Positions 1 through 6,765 of a stretch of DNA of 9,791 bases are shown here, one piece after another. The notes beneath the pieces were generated by a model. The model was given only the letters and a program-made list of their open reading frames with translations. It was not told where the DNA came from and did no database searches. The translations under genes and the position numbers were made by a program. How positions within the stretch are numbered: position 1 is the first letter of the stretch; every line of letters starts with the position of its first letter. The stretch spans positions 1 through 9,791 of the forward strand of contig CAJXHW010000050.1 in assembly GCA_913054565.1 (NCBI GenBank), in the 5' to 3' direction. The DNA comes from an uncultured Kordia sp. (lineage in GTDB: Bacteria; Bacteroidota; Bacteroidia; Flavobacteriales; Flavobacteriaceae).

Positions 1-1378
1 AGATTATGACAAAGTAATGGAATCTGCTACTGCAGCTTTCAAAACTTTTAGAGTAATACCAGCTCCACAAAGAGGAGAAATTGTACGCCAGTTTGGTAAT
101 AAATTAAGAGAGCTTAAAGAACCATTAGGAAAATTAGTCTCTTATGAAATGGGAAAATCTTTACAAGAAGGTTATGGTGAGGTTCAAGAAATGATCGATA
201 TCTGTGATTTTGCCGTTGGGTTATCTCGTCAGTTAAACGGACAAACGATTCCTTCTGAGCGCCCAGGACACGTTATGAGAGAGCAGTGGCACCCAATTGG
301 TGTTGTTGGTATCATATCGGCATTTAATTTCCCAGTAGCAGTATGGGCTTGGAATACAGCTTTAGCTTGGATTTGTGGAGATGTTTGTGTATGGAAAGGG
401 TCTGAAAAAGCACCTTTATGTTCTGTAGCTTGTCAAAATATTATTGCAGAAATTTTAAAAGAAAACAACTTACCAGAAGGTATTTCTTGTATTATTAATG
501 GTGACTATAAAGTTGGTGAGTATATGACTACAGATTCTCGTATTCCTTTAGTATCTGCTACAGGGTCTACAAGAATGGGACGTATTGTTGGGGCAACAGT
601 TGCTGAGCGTTTTGGTAAATCATTATTAGAATTAGGTGGAAACAATGCAATTATTATTACACCAACTGCCGATTTAAAAGTGGTAGTTCCTGGAGCTGTA
701 TTTGGAGCTGTAGGTACATGCGGACAACGTTGTACATCAACACGTCGTTTAATTATACATGAATCTGTTTATGATAAAGTAAGAGATGCTATTGTTGGGG
801 CATACGGGCAATTAACTATTGGTAACCCATTAGATGAGAAAAATCATATTGGACCATTAATTGATCATGACTCTGTAAACACATACTTAGCGGCTATTGA
901 AAAAGCTAAAGCTGAAGGAGGAAACGTATTAGTTGAAGGTGGTGTTTTAGAAGGTGAAGGTTATGAAAGTGGGTGCTACGTTAAACCAGCAATTATTGAA
1001 GCAGAAAACCATTTTGAAATTGTACAGCACGAAACTTTTGCTCCAATCTTATATTTAATGAAGTACTCTGGTGGTGTTGAAAACGCTATTGATGTTCAAA
1101 ATGGAGTAGCTCAAGGTTTATCTTCAGCAATTATGACTAATGAAATGAAGGAAGCTGAAAAATTCTTGTCATTTGCAGGATCTGATTGTGGTATTGCCAA
1201 CGTAAACATCGGAACTTCAGGTGCTGAAATTGGTGGTGCTTTTGGTGGTGAAAAAGAAACTGGTGGTGGACGTGAGTCTGGGTCTGATGCATGGAAAGTG
1301 TACATGAGACGTCAAACTAATACAGTAAACTACTCTGATGAATTGCCTTTAGCGCAAGGAATTAAGTTTGATTTATAG
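1..1378 (+). CDS. amaB: ALDH7-family aldehyde dehydrogenase (probable aminoadipate-semialdehyde / piperideine-6-carboxylate dehydrogenase), 5' end cut by window
   Basis: The product is an NAD(P)+-dependent aldehyde dehydrogenase of the ALDH7 (antiquitin) group, which oxidises alpha-aminoadipate semialdehyde in lysine breakdown. The frame is open from base 2 (D-Y-D-K-V before the ATG at 17), so the true start lies upstream and roughly 50 N-terminal residues are missing. Counting from the ATG at 17 (453 residues), visible landmarks are the AFNFPVAVW segment (102-110), FTGS-like motif ATGST (181-185), general-base Glu205 in LELGGNN, and nucleophile Cys239 in GQRCTSTRR. The Arg just before that Cys (238) and a Glu in GEVQE (55 or 58) match the residues thought to hold the aminoadipate head group in human ALDH7A1. 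The C-terminal part (SGAEIGGAFGGEK, GGGRESGSDAWK, LPLAQGIKF) is nearly identical to ALDH7A1 as I remember it. It is cytosolic and probably tetrameric. Family assignment is very secure; the exact substrate is inferred. Confidence 0.93.
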   Translation, partial: DYDKVMESATAAFKTFRVIPAPQRGEIVRQFGNKLRELKEPLGKLVSYEMGKSLQEGYGEVQEMIDICDFAVGLSRQLNGQTIPSERPGHVMREQWHPIGVVGIISAFNFPVAVWAWNTALAWICGDVCVWKGSEKAPLCSVACQNIIAEILKENNLPEGISCIINGDYKVGEYMTTDSRIPLVSATGSTRMGRIVGATVAERFGKSLLELGGNNAIIITPTADLKVVVPGAVFGAVGTCGQRCTSTRRLIIHESVYDKVRDAIVGAYGQLTIGNPLDEKNHIGPLIDHDSVNTYLAAIEKAKAEGGNVLVEGGVLEGEGYESGCYVKPAIIEAENHFEIVQHETFAPILYLMKYSGGVENAIDVQNGVAQGLSSAIMTNEMKEAEKFLSFAGSDCGIANVNIGTSGAEIGGAFGGEKETGGGRESGSDAWKVYMRRQTNTVNYSDELPLAQGIKFDL

Positions 1379-1397
1379 TCGGTAACCGACACTATAT

Positions 1398-1433
1398 AAA
1401 AAAGGGTTCAACATTATGTTGAACCCTTTTTTT
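1398..1433. terminator. Bidirectional rho-independent terminator between convergent genes
   Basis: There is a perfect 10-bp stem (1404-1413 with 1417-1426: GGGTTCAACA / TGTTGAACCC) with a 3-base TTA loop. It is flanked by six A's (1398-1403) and seven T's (1427-1433), so either strand gives a GC-containing hairpin followed by a U-run. It serves the ALDH gene, ending 20 bases before, and the peroxidase gene, whose stop codon (1432-1434) lies inside the T-run. A smaller 5-bp hairpin, GTCGG-TAA-CCGAC (1378-1390), begins on the last base of the ALDH stop codon. Confidence 0.92.
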
Positions 1434-2409
1434 ATGGTGTATTTGTAGGTGTATTTTTATAAGCAATATGAGAGTCTGTTAGTGCATGTAAAAAATTAAT
1501 TAAATCTTCTTTTTGACGCTCAGAAAAATTTAAAGGAGTAACCATTAATGTATCTATGTTAATAGGTTGTTTAACAAAATCATATGGGTTGCTGTAAAAA
1601 TCAATAACCTCTTCTAGTGTATTAAACATACCATTATGCATGTATGGAGCGGTTAAAGCAACATTTCGTAATCCTGGAACTTTAAATTTACCAAGATCAG
1701 TAGAATCCTTTGTAACATCATAACGCCCTTTATCTGCTAGAGTGGTGCCATTATATAACCCTATATTTCTAAATTCATCGCCTGTAAAATCTGGGCCAAA
1801 ATGACATTCAAAACATTTAAATTCATCTGCTAAAAAAATGTTTCTACCACGTTGTTGTGATAAACTCAATGCCGTTGTATCAACATCATTCATCCAAAGA
1901 TCATGAGGGGCACTACCATTACTTTCTAAACTGCGCTGAAATACTGCTAACGCATTTGTAATGTTAGTTGAGTTTGGTTCTGTTTTATAAATGTTTTGAA
2001 ACAGTTTAACATATAAGGCATTGCCCTTAACTCGTTGCACAGCCTCATCAAAAGACAAGTTCATTTCAAGAGGATTCTCAATTGGCATAACTGCTTGCGA
2101 CTCTAGACTGGGTGCTCTTCCATCATGAAAAAAGTACGGCCTGCTTGCCATATTCATAACAGATGGGGTATTACGTGTACCTATACGATTATTCACGCCT
2201 AAAGAAAACGCCTTATTATCTGCAAATGCAAATTCTGGTTTGTGACAACTTGCGCAAGAAACGGATTGATCTAGTGATAATATAGGGTCAAAAAAGAGTT
2301 GCTTGCCTAGTTGGACCTTAGATACTGGTTCCGTTTTAGCAATCATTTTTTGTTTATTAGCACAACTATTAAAACTAAAAAGTACTACTAAGAGGTAAAA
2401 ATATTTCAT
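1432..2409 (-). CDS. Di-heme cytochrome c peroxidase (CcpA/MauG family), lipoprotein
   Basis: The product is a 325-residue periplasmic di-heme protein of the bacterial cytochrome c peroxidase/MauG family, which reduces hydrogen peroxide with electrons from small cytochromes. The N-terminus is a lipoprotein signal: a hydrophobic run (3-12) then the lipobox FNSC with Cys16 as the lipidated residue. No acidic surface-export signal follows the Cys, so anchoring toward the periplasm is likely. Two CxxCH haem sites are present, C52-A-S-C-H56 and C199-F-E-C-H203. Family signatures between and after them are FFHDGRAPSLESQA (93-106), NPLEM (112-116), GKFKVPGLRNV (240-250) and TAPYMHNGMF (253-262). Length is normal for the family. 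The ATG at 2409 is chosen because it gives the signal peptide directly. Substrate specificity is not visible: members of this family can also be MauG-like oxidases, so I leave the symbol empty. Confidence 0.93.
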   Translation of the reverse strand: MKYFYLLVVLFSFNSCANKQKMIAKTEPVSKVQLGKQLFFDPILSLDQSVSCASCHKPEFAFADNKAFSLGVNNRIGTRNTPSVMNMASRPYFFHDGRAPSLESQAVMPIENPLEMNLSFDEAVQRVKGNALYVKLFQNIYKTEPNSTNITNALAVFQRSLESNGSAPHDLWMNDVDTTALSLSQQRGRNIFLADEFKCFECHFGPDFTGDEFRNIGLYNGTTLADKGRYDVTKDSTDLGKFKVPGLRNVALTAPYMHNGMFNTLEEVIDFYSNPYDFVKQPINIDTLMVTPLNFSERQKEDLINFLHALTDSHIAYKNTPTNTP

Positions 2410-2413
2410 GCTT

Positions 2414-2421
2414 CAAAAATA
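2414..2421 (-). promoter_or_regulatory. Candidate -7 element (TATTTTTG) for the peroxidase gene
   Basis: Read on the minus strand this is TATTTTTG, a full match to the Bacteroidota TAnnTTTG element. Its last base is only 4 bases from the peroxidase ATG, so transcription from it would start at or near the start codon. No TTG lies at the expected 17-23 base spacing upstream. The DNA is very AT-rich, so a chance match is possible. Confidence 0.35.
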
Positions 2422-2533
2422 ATAAATACTTAAATGATTTTGTGTAACTTTTGGTACATAACTAGATGTGTAATTTCTGTTAAAGTGTGATTTTACATTC
2501 AATCAGCTTATTGTAAATAACGTTTTTTTTGAA

Positions 2534-3328
2534 TTAGTATGTCAGCCCTGTTTTTAAAAAGCTACAAATGTTGGTAGGTTGGTTCACTTTTATATATGGA
2601 TAACTAATTCCTGAGAGATATAATCCGTTAGAAAAAGCAGGTTTTTTATCTGTAAGAAGTTGTTGTTTTGAGAGTATAGATTCAAAATCCTCTAAGGATA
2701 AATCACCAGTACCAACCTTTAATAAGTGTCCAACTAATATACGAATCATGCCTCTTAAAAACCGATTGGCAGTAATATTAAAACGCATGCGCAGTTGTGT
2801 GGTGTTCACATACAGTTTAGCATGTGTAACATGGCAAATAGTATGGTTGTGTAAGTCTGGTTGTTTGCAAACTGCTTCAAAATTATCATATAACGGAATA
2901 AGGTCTGCTGCTTTTTTCATGGCCTCAAAGTCTAAATTTTTAAGCTCGTAATATGAACTGTACTTACCTAAAACAGGATCTTTTTGTAAATGAATAAAAT
3001 AATCATAGGTTCTTGATGTAGCATCATAACGTGCATGCTGACGTTCTTTAACTTCTATAACATCATAAACAACAATGTCATTGGGTAAATGTTTGTTTAA
3101 TCGAAACTTTAAATCAAAGTCCAATTCATTATTAATGGTAATGTTTAAAAAATACTGACTAGCATGAACACCAGCATCCGTACGTCCACAGCCAAAAACA
3201 GTAATATCAGTTTTAAAAATACATGCCAATTTTTCTTCAATAACACCTTGTACAGTAATAGCATTTGGTTGGCTTTGCCATCCGTGATAATTACTGCCAT
3301 TATATCCAATATGTAAGAAATACTTCAT
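2534..3328 (-). CDS. truA: tRNA pseudouridine(38-40) synthase TruA
   Basis: TruA isomerises uridine to pseudouridine at positions 38-40 of the tRNA anticodon arm. It is a cytosolic homodimer. The 264-residue product begins MKYFLHIGYNGSNYHGWQ, the usual TruA opening, and carries the catalytic motif GCGRTDAGVHA with nucleophile Asp51 (equivalent to Asp60 of the E. coli enzyme). RFNITANRFLRGMIR (about 181-195) is the conserved C-terminal-lobe motif. An upstream in-frame TTG (3335-3337) would add three residues (M-V-N). I prefer the ATG at 3328 because TruA proteins normally start two or three residues before the first beta strand. The length is typical. The gene follows the phnA-like gene on the same strand, but a terminator hairpin lies 23 bases before its start. 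The peroxidase gene is 124 bases downstream. Confidence 0.96.
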   Translation of the reverse strand: MKYFLHIGYNGSNYHGWQSQPNAITVQGVIEEKLACIFKTDITVFGCGRTDAGVHASQYFLNITINNELDFDLKFRLNKHLPNDIVVYDVIEVKERQHARYDATSRTYDYFIHLQKDPVLGKYSSYYELKNLDFEAMKKAADLIPLYDNFEAVCKQPDLHNHTICHVTHAKLYVNTTQLRMRFNITANRFLRGMIRILVGHLLKVGTGDLSLEDFESILSKQQLLTDKKPAFSNGLYLSGISYPYIKVNQPTNICSFLKTGLTY

Positions 3329-3351
3329 GTTTACCAAGTTGTTATTAGTCC

Positions 3352-3384
3352 AAAAAAAACCACTCTTACATGGAGTGGTTTTTT
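3352..3384. terminator. Bidirectional hairpin terminator between the phnA-like gene and truA
   Basis: There is a 6-bp GC-containing stem (3360-3365 CCACTC with 3373-3378 GAGTGG) and a 7-base loop. It extends through A-T pairs by flanking runs of eight A's (3352-3359) and six T's (3379-3384). On the minus strand the hairpin lies 15 bases after the phnA-like stop codon and is followed by eight U's, a good intrinsic terminator. It ends only 23 bases before the truA ATG. Confidence 0.85.
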
Positions 3385-3399
3385 GTGTTATTAGATGGA

Positions 3400-4005
3400 T
3401 TATTGTCCGCCTTCCTTTGTTTTTTTAACATATTGGGTTAAAATAACAATATGTTGTCCGTCTACACGTCCTTCTATTTGTTCGGCATTATCCCACACCA
3501 AAGAAATACGATGAACAGGCGCACCACGTTTTGCAGTAAAATTTGCTCCTTTAACAACTAAATCTTTTATTAAAACAACTGAGTCACCATCACTTAAAAT
3601 ATTACCATTAACATCTTTATGTACTATTTTATTTTCATCTTCCTCGTCACCATCACCCATAGCATTAGCCCATTCTGCAGTTTCTTCATCTAAATACATC
3701 ATATCTAACATGTCCTGACTCCATCCAAATTTCTTTAAACGGTGCAACATGCGCCAAGCCATAACTTGTACAGCTGGTACTTCACTCCACATGCTATCAT
3801 TTAAACAACGCCAATGATTAGAGTCCATTGTATCTGGATTTTCAATTTGAGAATGACAAGTGCCACACACTAAAATACTTTTATCTAATTCTTCTCCCTT
3901 TTCGCCAATAGGAGGCAAACTGTATACGTTTAAGTTTTCTGCTGAGGTACATAATTCGCAATTAGAATTGCTACGTGTATGCAGTTTTTTTTCTATAACA
4001 CTCAT
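3400..4005 (-). CDS. PhnA (YjdM)-like zinc-ribbon protein
   Basis: The 201-residue protein has an N-terminal zinc ribbon with C16xxC19 and C47xxC50, followed by a linker. The C-terminal PhnA/YjdM domain runs about 130-194, recognised by DVNGNILSDGDSVVLIKDL and the later VKGANFTAKRG segment. The family was named after E. coli PhnA, later renamed YjdM. Its role is not established and it is not a demonstrated phosphonate-degrading enzyme. The E. coli protein is about 110 residues. This form carries an additional middle stretch (about 60-130), rich in Trp and Met and ending in an acidic patch (118-124), as flavobacterial homologues seem to. A GTG at 4032 could add nine residues, but a TAnnTTTG element covers that GTG, so I choose the ATG at 4005. 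It is cytosolic and divergent from the ABC-F gene. Confidence 0.88.
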   Translation of the reverse strand: MSVIEKKLHTRSNSNCELCTSAENLNVYSLPPIGEKGEELDKSILVCGTCHSQIENPDTMDSNHWRCLNDSMWSEVPAVQVMAWRMLHRLKKFGWSQDMLDMMYLDEETAEWANAMGDGDEEDENKIVHKDVNGNILSDGDSVVLIKDLVVKGANFTAKRGAPVHRISLVWDNAEQIEGRVDGQHIVILTQYVKKTKEGGQ

Positions 4006-4031
4006 GTAATTGAATTTTTCTAGTATGCTCA

Positions 4032-4039
4032 CAAAAGTA
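4032..4039 (-). promoter_or_regulatory. Candidate -7 promoter element (TACTTTTG) for the phnA-like gene
   Basis: The minus-strand reading TACTTTTG is a full match to TAnnTTTG, placed 26 bases before the chosen ATG. Transcription from it would begin near 4026, giving a leader of about 20 bases and excluding the GTG at 4032 as a start. No clear -33 TTG is seen at the expected spacing. Confidence 0.5.
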
Positions 4040-4085
4040 CAATTTTATATGGAATCTCTTTTCATAGATAATAAAGACTTATATC

Positions 4086-4115
4086 TTGTTCATAGCGCGC
4101 AATTTTTTAGTTTTG
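4086..4115 (+). promoter_or_regulatory. Bacteroidota sigma-A promoter for the ABC-F gene (TTG-N19-TAGTTTTG)
   Basis: A TTG at 4086-4088 is followed after 19 bases by TAGTTTTG at 4108-4115. This meets both parts of the known Bacteroidota consensus (TTG, 17-23 bases, TAnnTTTG). Initiation about 5 bases further on would give a leader of roughly 14 bases to the ATG at 4135. The leader has no Shine-Dalgarno sequence. Confidence 0.75.
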
Positions 4116-4134
4116 TGTTCTTAAAGAAAACGAT

Positions 4135-5772
4135 ATGATTTCAGTAGATGGATTAGCAGTAGAATTTAGTGGACATACCTTATTTAGCGATGTGAATTTT
4201 GTGATAAATGAGAATGATAAAATTGCTTTAATGGGTAAAAATGGAGCAGGAAAATCTACCATGATGAAAATTATTGCAGGGGTGCAACAGGCTACCAGAG
4301 GGCATGTGCGTCACCCTAAAGATGCAGTAATTGCTTATTTGCCACAACATTTGCTAACAGATGATGATTGTACCGTGATAGAAGAAGCTTCTAAAGCATT
4401 TGCACACGTGTTTAAAATGCGTGATGAAATGGATGCAATGAATAAGCAACTGGAAACTCGTACGGATTATGAGTCTGACGAGTATATGAAAATCATTGAA
4501 AAAGTATCAGAATTAGGGGAGGTATTTTACGCCTTAGAAGAGGTAAACTATGAAGCAGAAGTTGAAAAAGCTTTAAAAGGATTAGGTTTTAAGCAAACGG
4601 ATCTTAATAGAGCAACAAGTGAGTTTAGCGGTGGTTGGCGAATGCGAATAGAGTTAGCTAAAATACTATTACAAAAACCAGATTTAATTTTACTTGATGA
4701 GCCTACCAATCATGTTGATATTGAGTCTGTAATTTGGTTAGAAGATTTTCTTTTAAATAGAGCGAAAGCTGTAGTAGTCATATCGCACGATAAAGCATTT
4801 ATTGATAATATAACCAATAGAACCATTGAAGTAACAATGGGGAAAATATACGATTACAAAGCTAATTACACGCACTACTTACAATTGCGTAAAGAGCGTA
4901 TGGCACACCAGATAAAAGCCTATCAGGAACAACAAAAATTTATTGCAGACAACAAAGCATTTATTGAGCGTTTTAAAGGTACTTTTTCTAAAACAAATCA
5001 AGTGTCATCACGTGAACGAATGTTAGAAAAATTGGAGATTATTGAAGTTGATGAAGTTGATAATTCATCATTAAAACTGCGTTTTCCATCAGCAGTACGT
5101 TCTGGTGACTATCCTGTTATTGCAGAAAATTTATCAAAATCATACGGTGATCATGTGGTGTTTTCTGAAGCAAATATGGCTATTGAACGTGGTGAAAAAG
5201 TATCGTTTGTAGGACGTAATGGTGAAGGAAAATCAACCATGATAAAAGCCATTATGGGAGAAATTGATTTTGAAGGAAAATGTGCTTTAGGACATAACGC
5301 TAAAGTGGGATATTTTGCACAAAATCAAGCCGCATTATTAGATGGTGAGTTAACAGTTTTTCAAACAGTAGATGAAGTTTCTGAAGGCGATGTGCGTACA
5401 CAAATAAAAAATATTTTAGGCCGCTTCATGTTTAGTGGTGATGATATTGATAAGAAAGTAGCAAACTTATCTGGAGGTGAAAAAACACGCTTAGCAATGG
5501 TGAAATTGTTACTAGAACCTGTAAATGTGTTGATTTTAGATGAGCCTACAAATCATCTAGATTTAAAGTCAAAAGACGTACTAAAGGAAGCTTTGTTAGC
5601 TTTTGATGGCACATTAATATTAGTATCTCATGACCGTGATTTCTTACAAGGCTTGACTCAAAAAGTCTTCGAGTTTAAAGAAAAACGTGTTATAGAGCAC
5701 TTTGAAACTATTGATGATTTCTTAGTAAGAAATAGAATTGAAAACTTGAAGGATATTGATTTAAATGTTTAA
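4135..5772 (+). CDS. ABC-F family ATP-binding protein (ribosome-associated translation factor type)
   Basis: The 545-residue soluble protein has two ABC ATPase domains and no membrane segment, which defines ABC-F. These proteins act in the ribosomal E site, as translation factors or antibiotic-resistance factors, rather than as transporters. Domain 1 has Walker A GKNGAGKST (34-42), signature FSGGW (164-168), Walker B LILLDEP (184-190) with catalytic Glu189, and switch His218. Domain 2 has Walker A GRNGEGKST (360-368), signature LSGGE (445-449), Walker B VLILDEP with Glu470, and His499. The inter-domain linker (about 245-310) is charged and likely helical (RKERMAHQIKAYQEQQKF), matching the P-site-tRNA interaction motif of the family. 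Overall size and C-terminus resemble the YbiT-like branch more than Uup, which has an extra coiled-coil tail. It has its own promoter and ends one base from the convergent dus stop. Family is certain; subfamily and any resistance role are not. Confidence 0.95.
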   Translation: MISVDGLAVEFSGHTLFSDVNFVINENDKIALMGKNGAGKSTMMKIIAGVQQATRGHVRHPKDAVIAYLPQHLLTDDDCTVIEEASKAFAHVFKMRDEMDAMNKQLETRTDYESDEYMKIIEKVSELGEVFYALEEVNYEAEVEKALKGLGFKQTDLNRATSEFSGGWRMRIELAKILLQKPDLILLDEPTNHVDIESVIWLEDFLLNRAKAVVVISHDKAFIDNITNRTIEVTMGKIYDYKANYTHYLQLRKERMAHQIKAYQEQQKFIADNKAFIERFKGTFSKTNQVSSRERMLEKLEIIEVDEVDNSSLKLRFPSAVRSGDYPVIAENLSKSYGDHVVFSEANMAIERGEKVSFVGRNGEGKSTMIKAIMGEIDFEGKCALGHNAKVGYFAQNQAALLDGELTVFQTVDEVSEGDVRTQIKNILGRFMFSGDDIDKKVANLSGGEKTRLAMVKLLLEPVNVLILDEPTNHLDLKSKDVLKEALLAFDGTLILVSHDRDFLQGLTQKVFEFKEKRVIEHFETIDDFLVRNRIENLKDIDLNV

Positions 5773-5773
5773 T

Positions 5774-6727
5774 TTACAAACGACGTTCTGCTTTTAAAAT
5801 CTCTGTAACGGCTTGTTGATAGGCTTTTACATTGCCTGCTTTTTTAATTTTTTTATAGGTTTTTTGAGGGTTGTCAAAAGACTTTGAAAAGAATTCCCAA
5901 AAGCCTAACATTTTCATTTTAATAGGTGTTGGGCCAGATAGTGCAGCATCGTATTCTTGGAAAATTCTATCATGAAACGCACTAAAAATAGTCCATCTGT
6001 CTTTTGGGTATTCTGTAGTATTATTCTTAATCATGTTTGGTAAAAAAGGATCTGCAATTAGTCCTCTACCAATCATCCAATGATCAATACTTGGAAAACG
6101 CTCTTGTAACGTTTTAAATTGTGCAACAGAAGTAATATCACCATTGTAATAGAGCTTTTGCTTAGTGTTATCTATACAGCGTTGAAATGAATCTAAATCT
6201 ACACCACCTTTATAGAGTTGTTTTCCAATACGTGCATGTATTGCAATGCTTTTAATCGGGTATTTTTCTAAGATAGGAAACACATCTAAAATTTCGTGTG
6301 GATTGTCATACCCCATACGCATTTTCATAGACACAATAATGTCAGTTTCTGCATGAACACGTTCTAAAATATGATTGATTTTTTCGGGGTTGCAGATTAA
6401 CCCAGACCCCATACCACGTTTGGTTACCATTGGATATGGGCAACCCAAATTCCAGTTTAATTCTTTATAGCCTAACCCTTGCACATATTTTGTGACATAC
6501 AAAAACTCTTCAGCATCGTTAGTCATTATTTGCGGAATAATTTCAGGGACAGTATTGTTTTCTATAAGTAAGTCACGCTCATAAGACCCTTTAATCTTTA
6601 ATTTTCCATTTAACCTGATGTATGGCGCATAAAAGGTATCAATACCCCCAAAATAATCATGGAATGCATTCCTAAATCGAAAGTCAGTAAACCCTTGTAA
6701 TGGTGAAGAAAGCAATGTGAAACTCAT
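5774..6727 (-). CDS. tRNA dihydrouridine synthase, DusC-like
   Basis: The product is a flavoenzyme (317 residues) that reduces uridine to dihydrouridine in tRNA using NADPH and FMN. The TIM-barrel signatures are in order: N-terminal LLSSPLQGFTD (5-15), the catalytic loop NWNLGCPYP with the proton donor Cys96, and SMKMRMGY with Lys135 for the flavin. They continue with IHARIGKQ with His164, NGDI (195-198), and the phosphate-binding MIGRGLIADP (218-227). The C-terminal helical region begins near TPIKMKMLGFWEFF, the RNA-binding part of the family. Length fits DusC/DusA-type enzymes, and the usual Bacteroidota DusB/NifR3 paralogue would look different. The target position in tRNA cannot be read from the sequence. 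The ATG at 6727 gives the normal start. The gene is last in the minus-strand block, 38 bases after the methyltransferase gene, and may also have its own promoter. Confidence 0.92.
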   Translation of the reverse strand: MSFTLLSSPLQGFTDFRFRNAFHDYFGGIDTFYAPYIRLNGKLKIKGSYERDLLIENNTVPEIIPQIMTNDAEEFLYVTKYVQGLGYKELNWNLGCPYPMVTKRGMGSGLICNPEKINHILERVHAETDIIVSMKMRMGYDNPHEILDVFPILEKYPIKSIAIHARIGKQLYKGGVDLDSFQRCIDNTKQKLYYNGDITSVAQFKTLQERFPSIDHWMIGRGLIADPFLPNMIKNNTTEYPKDRWTIFSAFHDRIFQEYDAALSGPTPIKMKMLGFWEFFSKSFDNPQKTYKKIKKAGNVKAYQQAVTEILKAERRL

Positions 6728-6743
6728 AAGATATAATCTAACA

Positions 6744-6751
6744 CAAATATA
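6744..6751 (-). promoter_or_regulatory. Candidate -7 promoter element (TATATTTG) before the dus gene
   Basis: The minus-strand reading TATATTTG matches TAnnTTTG fully, 16 bases before the dus ATG, in the 38-base gap after the methyltransferase gene. No TTG is seen at 17-23 bases upstream. It could be an internal promoter that uncouples dus from the genes above it. Confidence 0.4.
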
Positions 6752-6765
6752 AACTTTAAAAGCGA

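Noticed and set aside
1111..1305. Open frame of 64 codons antisense to the ALDH gene
   Set aside because: It lies wholly inside a well-conserved coding region on the other strand, has no recognisable domain, and its Pro/Ser-rich composition mirrors the Gly-rich ALDH codons.
2748..2951. Open frame of 67 codons antisense to truA
   Set aside because: It is fully covered by conserved TruA sequence, and its translation has no family features.
3400..4005. Phosphonate metabolism role for the PhnA-like protein
   Set aside because: The name is historical. No phosphonate uptake or C-P lyase genes are nearby, and the family is not shown to break down phosphonates.
4135..5772. ABC transporter component or dedicated antibiotic-resistance gene
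   Set aside because: It has two ATPase domains on one chain with no membrane segments and no permease neighbour, which fits ABC-F. Nothing in the context (no leader peptide with attenuator, no mobile element) points to a resistance gene.
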